Positions 37,603-51,339 of a stretch of 64,000 nucleotides of DNA are shown in pieces. The number at the start of each line of letters is the position of its first letter. Positions within the stretch are counted from its first letter, which is position 1. The notes under the pieces were generated by a model. That model saw nothing but the letters and a program-made list of their open reading frames with translations. It ran no database searches and was not told the DNA's origin. The position numbers and the translations under genes are program-made. The stretch is from Saxidomus purpurata (lineage: Eukaryota; Mollusca; Bivalvia; Venerida; Veneridae), in the NCBI GenBank assembly GCA_022818135.1, contig JAFMSR010000015.1, forward strand, positions 31,743,117 to 31,807,116. Reading direction: 5' to 3'.

Positions 37603-40600
37603 ATGTCATCTACGATGAGGGTCTCTGTGCCTAGGACAAATAGTTCCAAGACGGTGCTATGTGAAAGGAATAAGTCAACGACGGGGACAGTAAAAATCGC
37701 CGTCAAACGTAAGTCGGTTTCCGAAGGCAAAACGAAAGAACGTGGTGCCACTACCATATCAATAAAACATGAAACGGACAAGGCAAGAATTGAACTTCCT
37801 GGTTTAACTAAGGAAACTGACAGGAAGAATGTTTTTAGTGAAAAGAGAAGCCAGATAAAAACTGTCGCTGCAGAGAAAGAAAAAACAGCGACATCAATGT
37901 TAAGTAAAACTAACGTGGAAAGTGACGAAACGTCTAGTTCAGTGTGTGTGCCTGAGTCAGTAATGAGTGAAAACAGACATATTGTTGTAGGAAATAACGC
38001 TGTGATAAAACAAAAAGACAGTAAACAAATAAACAAAACATGTAAAATTGAACACAGTAAACGGAATACAGACCAAACCATACCAATATGCTCAACACTG
38101 TCTAAGACCATTGGCGCCGTTTCATTGGAATACGATCCCGGTTCAACGGAAACTTCCAGGAAAAACCTTAAAAATGCACCTGTAAAACAGGACATTAATG
38201 TTAACGCTGATAGTTTAAAAGAAACTGTGGCGTCATTAAGCAGCGCAAATCCAGGTGAAACAAACTCTAAACTCTCATTTCCAAAAGCAATATCTGTGAT
38301 ATCTGACAGTTGTTTGTTTAATCAAACAGGCTCTCTCTTATCAGATGACACTGAAGAAACTTCTAAATCAGACACACCCGGGCAAAAACTTTCAGTTTTT
38401 ATTAAGGACAGTGATACAGGTCAAAGCAAAATTACAAAAGAAAATACACAACATACATCACAAACTGCAATCCCTTGTAGCACAAAAAGAACAAAGCAAA
38501 TTATGTCATGTGATGAAAATCAAAAGAAAACAGAACAAACAGAAATCAAAATCACTACATCTTGTGTATCAAAAAGTATACCAAACTACCAAAGAACAAC
38601 GTCAAGTTCTTTAAATAAAGACATTAAAAAAGGAACTAATAAATCAGTAACTGGGGACTCAAAACTTCCATTAACGACCAAAGACCATCGTTCTATATCG
38701 AATAAAAATCAAAACAGCAAATCTACAGTGCAACTTGCTAAAGTGAATAAATCAAAACCTGATACCGCTGCACAAGACTGGCAGTCAGGTTTAAGATCCT
38801 GCGACATCTCGACAAAGGGAAGCCAAGGACACGTTTCAAATAGCCCGGATGACAAAAAAACGGCATTCCAAAACAGCAGAAGTATCCCGAAAACATCAGT
38901 TATGGCCGGCAGAAAGTCAAGATCGCCATCTAAATCTTTATCCCCTAGCGAATCACATCCAAAGACTATAGTTAACACGAAAAGTACAACTATTTCAAAA
39001 AAATGTGATAGTAAGGGGATACCGAAATCAAATATTCCGCCAAAAAGTAAGGGTAAAATTCAGTCTCGTTCTTTCATACAAGAGACAGGTATTGCTCAAG
39101 GTAGAGATGATAACGCAGCACCAAGATTGACATTAAACGAGCAAACGACAGATGTTAAGAAAACCGTTACTGCTCAGAAGTCCGAGTGTCAGTCTGAGAC
39201 AAAGATCCCTTCCAAAAGTGTTCATAGATTACTTGAAAAACCTTCAAAATTGAATTTAAGACATGAGAAATCTAAAAAGCCAAATGGTTTTAGTTCACGG
39301 ACGTCGACCCCGGCCGATTCAAAGGTTTTTTCGCCAAGTTTGAAACGAATAGTCTCACCGAGTGAGTTGAACACTGACTCAAAGTCACGGCCAGCGACAC
39401 TTGGAGGAGAATCTGCTGTTTCATATGATATCAATAAACACAGCCAATTTGAATCGGATCTAACAATAGAAAACATAAATCGACAAAACTCACAACATGA
39501 TCAGAAAACAACTATGAATGCAAGATCGCGGTCTGTGACACCTGATGCGTCTTTAGTAACATCAGATGTCAACACCAGTCGTAAATTAGAAACACAGAAC
39601 TCAAAGCAAGCGTCAAACAGAAATCGTGTACTAAGCAAAAAATCGTTATCCGATACATCAGTGCCATTATCTGAATCGTCAAACAGTAGTTCTAAAATAA
39701 AATTTGCTTCAAAACAGAGAGTAACAAGTTTTAAAGATGTTTCAAGAAAAGACAGAAAATGTGACAAAGACTCGAAATTGCAACTCCCATCTAATAGACC
39801 GATATCAAACTTTGCTTCTACCAGACCAGCGTTGAAATTAACAAATCATGGTGAGAAACCGGAGAAATCTCAGAAAGCCGATAAAATAAGTAGGGACTCG
39901 AACTCGAGGTCCAGATCCACAACACCTGGTGACTGCTCGGCTTGCGACAGTGACTCTAGTGCAAAATGTCTTTCAAAACGAACACTATCTGGCTTAAAAC
40001 AAGAAAACTATAAAATGAATCAGAAAATTAGCAGGGAATCAAACTCGCGATCACGACCCATAACACCAGGCGACTTGTCTAATTCATCCAGCAGTAGCAC
40101 TGCTACTAAATGCACTAAACAAACAGAGATGAATTCTAAACCAGAAAACTTTAAAAATGATAAAGAATCTCACAGAGACCCGAACTCGCGCTCCCGATCA
40201 ACAACACCGAGTGCGTCTTCTACTTGTTCCAGTAGTGACACCAGCACTAAGCGGGTTTCAAAGAAAACTGTGTCAAGTTTAAGGCACGAAATCAAGCAAA
40301 AGGTCAAGACGGTTAACAGGGCCTCTGACTCACATGTTCGGTCACCACCAGGGACAACTCTTGTTTCATGTGAAAGAAATGACAATTCTGTCAAACCTTC
40401 AAACATAGTTATGAAACGACAAATCTCGTGTAATCAACAATTGGCCTTTGTCTCCAAGCGGCCAAAGGAAACCACAATATCAAATATTGTTACTACTGTT
40501 CCTGCCGGCCGTAGTATACGGCCATCGACGAAGCAGACGACAATGAAACAGAAACGTGATCAAGAAATCAAAGAAAATAATACGGAAACAAAATCGCGAT

Positions 40601-43600
40601 CGAGGTCGTCGACCCCCAGTTCCTCTTCGTTTTCTACTGTTGTCAGTGGCGGCGGCGAAAAATCTCTGTCGGTATTAACACAGACTTCGCAAGAGTCATC
40701 AGTGACAAGCGAAACAAATTTTGTACCCCATACAAAAACGTCTAAACAATTATCAGTTTTTTCTGAACGGAACATGGACTTACAAAATTCAATACCAGCA
40801 CAAACAACACAGCCGGATCAAGCGAAAAAGATAGGTTTAAAACCTAGCAAATTGACAGCATCTGGAAAGAATTGTGTTTCAAAAGAAAGTAAGCGGTCTA
40901 AATCTTCAACATCGACTGTTTCGAAACAAATACCCGTATTAAAAACTAAGAAGGATCCCGAATCTTCCGAAACGAGTTTGGGTAGAAGTAGTATACGATG
41001 TATACAACCAGAGCTCCATAGCAAATCAAGTGACATTCCTGTTCCGGTACAGGTAAAATCATATATTCAAGTCCAAACATTGCCAAGTCCTGCTACTGAA
41101 CTAAATTCTCGGCAAGAATCATTGAAGAGTTGCAATTCTTTGATCATAACAGACGTATCCCAAAGCACCAAGACAGAAAGTAAAAATCCGCAATCATCAG
41201 AAAGTCAAAATATTTGCAGTAGCAAAACACAAGTGCTATCTACAGGGACGAGCGATAAGCCGATATTGAAATCGACAAAGTTATCAATTAAGCCTGACTC
41301 ACGGATAAATGCTGGCAAAATATCTATTTCTGAGAGAAATAAAAATAAAACCTCTCACAGCATACAAACTTCTTCGAAAAATAGAACCTGCGCACAAAGA
41401 GGGAATACAAACATTGAAAGGAAAGTCAATAAAACATTTGTTTCCGATAGTAAATCAAGGCAAACAGCATCACTGTCTGTCATTAAAAGAGACAACTCTT
41501 CAACAAAATCTTGTAATAAATCAGCAAAAAAAGAAACATTTAAACAAAAAACTCAATTACCAGAAACCTTAAAGTTTAGTACTGTACAAATGGAGCACGG
41601 AACAGAATGTGCGGGTACAAATGACGGGTTATATAGTGTCTCATTAAATTCAGAACTAATTAAAGAAAAATCCGATCTTGTTACCTCAAGTGAATCAGAC
41701 AGTTTTATTGCTGGTAAAACATCAATTAAAGACTTGGATAATAAGGAAATTGTTCATTGCCATACAGCTGATGGAACAGGCGATTCAAAAATAGTAGATT
41801 TGGACACAATTAATTACCATAAAACCAGAACTCACGTCGGAAACGATACCAGTTCTGGATTGATTAAAGAAGGCTTATGCAGAAATGAAAATATATGCTT
41901 TGAGAAAAATGGACAGAAAAGTTACAAACAGTGCGTTCTAGGACAGAATGTAATTTCTTCGAATACCGAGTTTACAGGCATTAACTTTACTGACCGCGAA
42001 GTAACTGTGCATGACCTTACAGCTAAGGTCAACTCTAATTGCTTCTCGGATGTTGGTGAAAATGAGAAACAACGCGTAAATGAAGGAATAAGCCCAAATC
42101 TAACCTGTGTAGACACAAATCATGACTGTAAAATATGCGTTTGTTCATATGGGAAACGTTCATTTGATTCTGAAAACACTATGGATTTATCACGGGACGA
42201 CAGAAACAGTGACACAAGTGGAAATGAAATGATTTCTGCAAAAACTTGCAATGTATGTAGAAAAAAGCGGAGTGATCTTTCATTGCAACAATTGGATAAT
42301 GAAGATACTACTTTCTGTGGCACATGTAAAAAGGCAAAAGTAAGTTACAATTTTCAAAAATATTATGAAAATACTAAAAATGACAATGCTGAAAATACGT
42401 GCAAATATTGCAATGAAAACGTTTCTACAGATATCTCTAATTCTACATCTCTAGAAAATTTCAACAATTTAGGAGAATCGGTTTTGAAATTTTCTCAGAA
42501 TTTCAAATGTCAAAATGATAAACACACAGAAACCCAAACATTTGAAATAGACGCATGTGATGTAAACAGTTCACACAAAGTGCCAATCACGGAGGGGTGT
42601 GCTTTAGAACATACCGAATTTACTGATTCCCAGGATGATAAGACCAAATGCACTGATGCAGTGCCAGTCACAGGTGCCGCAAGCCTTCAGATTTCAAATA
42701 AAAGACAAGATAAAAAGATTTCCTCTTTATTTAATTGTGGTATACGTAATACTGCGTTGTTGAGACATAGGAACGGTTTCATTCACCTCTTTGAAGAGCA
42801 CAATGATGTTGACACCAGAGACAGTGACAGGAGTACTGCAGATACTCAGGACATTGGGAATATGGAAACGCGACAACATTCTACGGACGTAAATTCAAAT
42901 AGCGATGATAAAAGACAGCATTATTATGAAACTATCAAAAGCAAAACTCCGCTGAATGATTCAAAATGTTTTGATGGTTCATCAGCTATTGAACAAAGTT
43001 TATCTGATTGGCAAACTGCAGGGTTATATGATAGGCTATGTTCTCAAAATACGGCAGACTTACAGGTGTTGAACAATGGCGAAATAAACAAAGAACCTTT
43101 CGAGCCAGGAAACATTTGCAGAAAATTGAATGGTGATGATGTTTTGAGTTGTGATAATATGGATACATTGCAGGAAGTAAACCATATGGAGGTGAGCGAG
43201 GATGTATTTTGCCGTCATCACATCAAATGTGACACAGTGCGTGATTTAAATTGGGAAAATTCGAAGGAAAGCTTTCACGAAAATGATACAATGAAAGGAA
43301 GCACTGAACTCGAGTTAAAATACGATGTTTCGGGGGGAAATATATACGGAATAGATTTAAAAGATGGTGTTGACAGTATTTATGACGAAAACGACAAAAT
43401 GGTATGCGATAACCGTGACAAGAATTTTACCGGAGCGGGTGAGAATAAAACATGCTCTTTAATAGAAATGCATAGTGTAGATCATGACAGTGGAAATTTA
43501 AATGAAAACAGTCAAATACATCTGCAAAATTCGTTAACCTGTGATTCACAAAACGACGAAAACATCACTTATCGGGAAGGTGAACCCAGTTTACCTGAAC

Positions 43601-46600
43601 GAAATTTACGAACAATTGATGCTAAACTAATTAACACGGAAATCGACCTGTCGTTTCACGCTTCATGTAAATGTGAACATATAAGTCAAAATACAAGTGA
43701 ATCGGGCCACACTGAAATACATCTCTCCGAGCAGATGAAATCTTGCAAATGTAAACAGTATCAACAAGATAATGACAAAACTATTGAAATAGTTTCAAAT
43801 TGTGCGAAAAGCGATATTAGTGGCACACTGCCGAGGGACTCTTTCTTACAAAATCAATTATTGAGATTCAAACCAGATGGATTTTTGTCAGGAAGCGAGC
43901 ATCAAAGTGTTACTAGCGATACACCGTATGTTTTAGAGGTCCAAGAAAAACAAACAAATTGTTTGGATTACGCCAATGATTCCGGGAGTTTATTTTCACA
44001 ACAGGCAATTACTGAAGATGGACTAATTATGACTCAATGTGAATGTGCGAATGAACTTTCGGAATTTCATGAACGGGACAGTAAAACCCATTGTTCACAA
44101 GACAAAGGACATGATTTACAAAATGAAAATCATAGTTGCAGTATCAGTGAAATGAATATAAATAGCACAGGTATGCAGAAACGTGAAGAGTGCAGCGCTT
44201 ATCAAAATAGGAACAATAATTTGTTTTTCAAAGTTCCAAAATTATCGGAATGTATACGTAAAATGTATCCTCATTTGAAATATAAAAGTGCTGCTTGCAG
44301 TAAAATTAGCATTGGAGAGGAAATAAACCATGAAAAGGTGCAGTGTTCAAACATGACGTTAGCTGCCAATATGAATAACTATTCCTTCAGTATGAAACAA
44401 AATGATAACGCCTGTTTATTGCAACATTATAAACACTTAGACAGAGATGATATCAACGTATCTCTTGAATGTAAATACTGTTTATCGCAGACTTCTGAAG
44501 ACTTTTCAAACGGTAATTCAAAAACGTTGCACTCGCAGTATGAATTAAATGAGGTAAATTCCGCAGAGCAAGGATCATTGAAAAATACGGAAAATAGCTT
44601 ATGCACCGGTTCCATGCCGTGTGATAGAAATAAATTACAGATAAGCACACTCATAAATCAGAAAAAAACCTCAGAATATCATGAATTAAATGACTTATCT
44701 GGGCTGTTTGATCATCATGAAGATACTGACTCCTGTAGGATGATGTCACGTGACCATACACGCGCAGTGACGGAAGGCACTGAATTAAGTTCGGAACTTT
44801 CCGCTGACTTGACCGACTGCGAAACACTTAAAAATTATAATCGTACCTCATATCAAGATGCGTTTGAAGATAAGCCATCCAGTTTATCTACATGTAAAAT
44901 TACTACACAGAAAAGTAGCTGTAATCTAATGTTTTCAGAAAAATCCAACGAACCGAAAGATTTCGTGTTGAGATATGAACGCAAAAATTCTGCGGGCCAT
45001 AAGAAATTTTATTCCTGCAAAGATGAACCTGATACTGGTATCGCCGGCACACAGGAAGAAAATAATTTCAGAAATTTGGCAGGTAATCGTGACGAGGATA
45101 TCACATTCGAAATTAAATTAAGTAATTCAAACATAGAAACACCTACACATTATGATGCATCTTCGCTGAAAAGTGAAAATTTAGATACAAAAATAACTTT
45201 AGGTAATCAAGGACAGGGCATCGAAACAGTGCAGGAATTTTCTTCGCCAGGAGTTTTCGAATCAAGCCGTGCTAAAAGTGAATATTTAAATCAGAATCAA
45301 GGCGATGACCTTTCAGTCCATCTGGACTTATCGAGTGATGGAACTTTTTTAAATGGAGATAACAGATTTTCTTGCATTAATCCAGAACACGGGTCCGATA
45401 AGGATAACCAAGATTATCCGAATGAAGAAAACGGGATCTTACAGCAATATTCAATTAAAACAGACAGAAATCAAACAGATGAGGATTTAAACTGTAAATT
45501 ACCGTTTCATAAAGAGGAGGTGAACACAACATTAAATTTGCCGAGAACATTAATTTCTAGTGCGTCTGGTGTTATAATAACTGACAATAAAAACGAAAAT
45601 CAGGGAAATATTTCGGATAATTTATATAAGGAATCTAATGTGCCATGTTACTCAGAGCAACGCTGTGATACAGGCGTGCAATATTTAAAAGAATATAGCA
45701 ATGGGACAAATACAGATATTACCCCTGGAGATAATGATTTAATTGAATTACTCAATCGCAGCATTGCTCCTGTAGAGGATGATAGTACTAATAAGAAAGA
45801 TTTAAATTTACCGGAGGTTATAGTAAATTCCAGCACATTTGGTGCCAAAGAATCAGACGCACAAAGTCGTGACAGTATTTGCTCACCATCAGATGAAACT
45901 TTCAGTGACGCAAGTGAAGCATTTACTGATGCAGAGGATCGTGTTAATTCGCCATGTTCTTACCAAATCAATACAAAGATCGAAGATTGTACAGCAAGTG
46001 GTAAAGATTCAAATATTTCATGCAGGGACAGTACGTCTACTGAGAGTTTTGTTGATGCCGTTGAAAGTTTAGATGACGATTATCTTACATCTGTAAATTT
46101 TCGACACTCAAAGGAGTTTCAAAATGAAGAAACTTTGTCACAAACTTCATCAGATTCTAATGGTAGCACGACAAGTATTGTTGGCTCTATGGAAGATTTG
46201 TCCGGCTGGGAAGAATTTTCCGAGAATTTAACGGATCTGAATGACTTCAGTGATGAAATGGAGGCTAGAAGGTATATTGCGACACGTAATGGGCAGAATA
46301 CCTTTAATATCATACCAGATGGCCAAACGCGCGCACCTGTATGTAGAGCAAACCATGGTTTTCATGATAAAAATTATCAGAGTCCATCACCTACTGTAGA
46401 ATCTAATGAAATATATCCGTCAATGATAAAAACAAATACTTTGATACATAAAGATATGAACAATGATGCGGAACAAAAAGTTATCGCAGATTCTATTTTT
46501 GAAACAGGAAATGGAGGCTCTCTTAAGGAAATTAATGTCAAAAGTGTTAGAGCTGAGACAAGAAATGGTTCAAGTACTCAATTGCAAGACAATGGTAACA

Positions 46601-49600
46601 CTACACAAAATTACAAAGGTGTCACAGTTCTGCATAATGACAACACCAGACAAACATTTTCCCCGGATACGACGAAAAATGTCGAAAACCAGCCACCAGA
46701 AAACACGATATCCCAATCAACTGTTGGCTCAAAAATAGAAACTGCTGTCATAAAGAGAACACAGCGACGACGACGCCGACAAATTGAACAACAAAAAGTA
46801 AGCATTTCAAGTTACTCAGAAAACTGCAAGAACGAGGAAGACAAATCTATTTCTGAAATCAACAAATCAAATTTACATCACCCTGACATCACATGCGACA
46901 ATAGCTCCATTGAGAAAAACTCGAGTACGCATTCCGAGCATTTTATGTATTCCTGTACCGTATCTGATAACATGACCTTCAATAATGATCCAGCGTCTGG
47001 AACTCAAGTGCTATCAGAACAAGTTAGCACAAATTTGAATTTGAATGAATCCAATTTAGACCGAAGCACAAGCATAGGAACGCCTTTGAACTATTGCTAC
47101 GAAGATTGCGTAACGAAAGAAGTGAGCATGGGGATAGATAACGCAGATACAGCTTCCTGCACGTTTGCATCTAGTAAAAAAGAAATTATTTTTAAAGACA
47201 GGGAAAATCAATTAGATAATAATAAAATTGGTGTTAATGAAAATAATAATTGTGAACTTTTAACAACAAAAACTAGCAATTATGATATTAAAGGACTTTG
47301 TGAAGTAGACACATGTGTCGATATTTCAATTGAAAATGCGCAACATGATACAATAGAAACGGGAGCAGAAAATAATTCACAGTTAATTATTGAGGAACAA
47401 AAACACGTTCAAAAGACAGATGAAGATTTTGACGACATTCAGTTTATTGATGCAGATGATGCAACGAATGATGTTGCACGAAGTGGAAACAATTGCTATA
47501 AAGAAAGTTGCCAAATGAAAGATTCTGAAACTGAATTTAAACAGAATAAACCAATATCGCCGAATGTGTCTTTTACTTTTTCGTTTGGCGACGAGTGCAA
47601 TGGTGAATCAAGAAAATTAAATTACAAAGCACAGGACGATAATTCCAAAGAAGATACAGGTTATATTAATTCAGAGCCAGAGAAAGTCGACAATACAGAA
47701 AGTACGCGGGATCAAGTCCAAGTATATCAAACACATGCGACTGAGAAAAACACTGGTGAAAAATATATTAGTACGATTAAAGAGGCAGAAGTAAATTGTG
47801 AAATCATTAGCCAAAAAATCACATATGACATCAGTGTGGAAGATGGGAAAAATCAAAAAGAGGTGTGTAATACTTATGAAGAAATACATTTAGGGCCCTC
47901 TAGCTCCGGTGATACTTTGCTTAATAAAAGAGAGGATAGTGAAGAGAGCATCATGAATGATGACATATGTGAAGAGTCCAATATTTCAGTGAGGCTTGCT
48001 TTGGAAATTGAAAAGCAGAAGCTAGCATGTAGCGATGAAATCAGAAGCAGAAAAGGTTTGTTTGTAAGTAATAGAAATGAGAGACGGGCAACGATCGACA
48101 ATGGTTCATTTGAAGTAAAAGATAATAATGGAACGGAAAATGAATCTAAAAATGACAATGTAACAACGCCAAGACTTGCTGTGAAGAAAAGCCAAAGCTT
48201 TCGGATTGAAAGAAAGCAAATTTCTCCAATGGCGTCATTCATGAATCCACCGGAAATTACGGATGAAAATGACAACAAAGAAGCAGCTGAATTGGTCAAC
48301 AGAAAGGTTTCTGATATGTGTAAATCGTTTATGACTAAAACAAGGGCTTCTATACGGAGAACACGAGCTCAATCCACTTCTAAATCTCCTGCACCACAAA
48401 GAAAACTAATGAAATGGGTAAATAACCAAGGGAAATGGATGCGTGTACCAGTAGATGAACCTTCAGAAAACAGCACTGATACAAATCAAGCACAGAATGA
48501 ACAATTAAAACAATCTGGTGACACAAACATACATGTTACACCTGAAACCGTTACCAACAAAATTTCAAAACCAAGTCATGAAAACTTTCAAGAAACTATT
48601 CCCTCTTCACCTAAAGGCTTAATGCTTCCTGTCGACGATCTCAAAACAAACGCAGCCAGAACCACAAGCATGACGGACAATCTTGATAAAGACACTTCTA
48701 TGAACAAAAAAGCTGAAACGGAACAGGCAGAATCGAGTTATTGCTCCACAGATATAATGAAAGGAGATGTTGTAAATCAAACACTAAAATCAAATCTAAC
48801 TAAAGCCACCGAGACTTATGGTGATAAAAATGATCGTCATACAAAGAATACAAGCAACGAGACTGTGGAATTTCCATGTAAAACTGTAACTGAGCCCGTA
48901 ACAATCCATGATGAACAACAAATTAAAACTACGACAGAACATACAAATAATCTTCCAAGATTTATGGAAAAAGAGTGCCCAAAAATAGAATCAGTTAGTT
49001 CAGACACTACTTCTTTCGACAGTATTGATAAGAAGGATATCAAAGAAAAGGAAGACACTAAGAATGTCCGAGATACTGAATCACTTACAAATGAAAGCGA
49101 AAACTTCACTGAAATGAAAGTAATAGGTACAACTTTAAATGATGCGCAGTGTGATCAGGAAAAGCACATAAAGAGGCAAGAACTCCTTTTTGGGCTTCTT
49201 GATAGCTATAACAGGAGAAAACCAAGAAGATTTACCCAACATGAATCTGTCCGGGTTATTCAAAAATCAGTAAGCGACAATGCAGATAAACATACTTTGA
49301 AAAAAGTCGGTATATACAGTGATACCAAGATAGAAGCGTCCAGTGAGAAACAAGATAACAGGTCAGAAAAACCAAAAAGCATACCAAAAATAAAAGCTGT
49401 AAAGATACAGGAGGAAGTGTTTGAATGTAAGAAGGAATACTTGAAAGATTCTAATATAAGTTCGTCATCATATTTTGACGGCAGTTTTTCAAAAACAGCA
49501 AATTCAGAAAATACACTGAAGCAGCCAATCAGAAAATCAAAAACGTTTTCAGGACTTGGTGATATTGAAAGGCAAAAACGTTCAACACATGATCATTTCG

Positions 49601-49905
49601 ATATTAGTGAAGAAAGAGATACAAAATGCTTGCCATTTTTGACAGGGAAATGTAGCGACAGCATTGGAAGCCATGATGCACTGCTGTTGCCTTCTAGAAT
49701 GGTCGACAAAAGAGCAAAAGCTGGTTTAAAATTGAATCTGGAGAAAGCACATGCAAGAGCATCCCACGACAGGTCTCCTAGCAGGCTGGAAGCTGATACG
49801 TGTAAGGCAAGAAGCGACAAGTCCCCGAATAGACTCTGTGTGGACCAACCACGGATGCGTGTAAGATCTCCAGAAAAGGGTCCAAGACAGATCCAAAGGT
49901 CTAAG
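37603..49905 (+). CDS. Giant single exon of an unrecognised, mostly disordered protein (4101 codons, 3' end of gene missing)
   Basis: An uninterrupted 12.3-kb frame in AT-rich DNA is strong evidence of coding. The first in-frame ATG is 37603 (A at -3); the frame is open back to TAA 37531 but has no earlier ATG. It ends TCTAAG|GTAAGT at 49905, phase 0, so more exons follow. Composition is Ser/Thr/Asn/Lys/Glu-rich with no signal peptide or membrane segment. Residues 1-1300 are basic with SRSRSxTP repeats (~640, 767, 814, 861, 996). CxxC/CxC pairs lie at 1509-1603 and 2022-2293. Five [FY]xDAx[ED] motifs lie at 2417, 2767, 2774, 2816 and 3281; RRRRR at 3055-3059; KLMKWVNNQGKWMRVP at ~3601-3616; D[RK]SP[SN]RL twice near the end. 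A cytosolic scaffold is my inference; the family is unknown. Confidence 0.9.
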
Positions 49906-50600
49906 GTAAGTTATTTAGACATTATAACACATAACATCTCTAAAGCAATCATTACATAAGAAAATCTTTCTAGCATGACGTTGAAAATGTGCCTTGTTTT
50001 CTGTTCTGTTTAGATGAACAGACAAATTGCTTTACTTGTTCTATTTGTAAGAGTAATGATATACACACATGTATATTGACTTATGTAGATTAGTTTATAT
50101 CTCACTTTTTTGTTGTGTACATTTGTTCAATATCACAATTCTACCATGTGTGCAGCAATGAAAATGTATTTACCAATTATAATGTTCACTGGCCGGTAAG
50201 TCAATTTGTTAATACCTTTCTGTGATGATCTTCATTCAGAAAAAAATCAAATCTCAGAAGCTCAGAATCATATCTAACTAACATATCTAGTTAGAACATC
50301 TGGTTTTCTCGTTCTGGCGATAATGTTCATGAATAAATAAAGTTTTGTTTGATAAGGAGAACGATAATTTGACTAATTGAAGTTAAACTTTAATATACAA
50401 AGTTATATTTTGCCCGATAAGATATCCAATCTGTTTTAAGGTTGTTTCTCGCAAACATCTGCTTAGATTACATTTATTTACAAGGTATGGTGAGCATGTA
50501 ATTCAGATCAATAATTTGTCCATGAAGTCATCACCATTCACAAGCAAGAACAACAAAAATTCGAATTACTGCCATCAACTCCACCAATTCAGTCACAACA
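49906..50600 (+). other. Start of the intron after the giant exon
   Basis: Begins with consensus GTAAGT. The frame would stop 17 codons into the intron if read through (TAA 49957-49959). No next exon was identified downstream in this window. Confidence 0.6.
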
Positions 50601-50608
50601 ATCTTTTA

Positions 50609-50645
50609 TCATAACCATCATCATCATCAGCAGCAGCAGCATCTG

Positions 50646-50676
<31 letters not shown>

Positions 50677-50769
50677 GATAACAACAACGTCATCACTATT
50701 ATCATCAGTGTCAACATCAGTGTCATCATCAATACGATAATAATCATCATCATCGTCGTCATCACCGCA
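50609..50769. repeat. ATC/TCA trinucleotide microsatellite
   Basis: Interrupted ATC repeats with CAG and AAC variants over ~160 bp. The minus-strand open frame is a Met-rich artefact of the repeat. Confidence 0.95.
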
Positions 50770-51301
50770 GTTACAATTGTGTGTGCCATCGTTTTTTAAT
50801 CTACAGTACTGGTTTAACCATTTGGTAATGAACGAAATATATCTGTTATATTTTGAGAAAGTTCATAAAACATACCACTTTATGGAATAATGTTGTCTGT
50901 AACGCTACAGAAATTATTTTTTCAAACGCTCTTCTATATTGTTGGCTCTTAAAAGATCAAGAGATTAAATGTCTACGGCGTCAGTACAATTGATAGAACA
51001 AGTTTCTGCAATTGGTAGTGATTATATTCAAGAGTTTAATGTTTTATGCGTGTTGTGAAAAATGTTGTATGTTTATTCATACTGTGAACATTGCTATAGT
51101 GTGACGTTTTGGCGTCAACATCAGTCAGAGATCGTATGAAATGCAATTTCTACAACATTTTAATATCTTGTTTCATCTTTTCTGTCAGCAGACGGGTGAA
51201 TGAATTAATTAATTGAAGAACTAAATCACGACTGCCTGACTGGTTCGCTTGCCTGATTGTCTGACCATCCTGAACGGTGACTGACTAACTGAACGGCGGA
51301 C

Positions 51302-51339
51302 TGAATGAACGAATGAATGAATGAATGAATGAATGAATG
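51302..51339. repeat. GAAT tetranucleotide microsatellite
   Basis: About nine GAAT units, preceded by ~80 bp of looser CTGA/CTGAC repeats (51220-51300). Confidence 0.95.

Noticed and set aside
38464..41040. [ST]xIP motifs (T288, S476, T533, S1143) as EB1-binding sites
   Set aside because: Only four in a very Ser/Thr-rich 4101-residue protein, close to chance by rough estimate. Several other look-alikes (KSIP, RSIP, KGIP) lack Ser/Thr at the needed position.
37560..49820. Many minus-strand frames under the giant exon
   Set aside because: They are shadows of the plus-strand coding sequence and carry no domains.
50589..50789. Met-rich minus-strand frame
   Set aside because: It is a translation of the ATC microsatellite.
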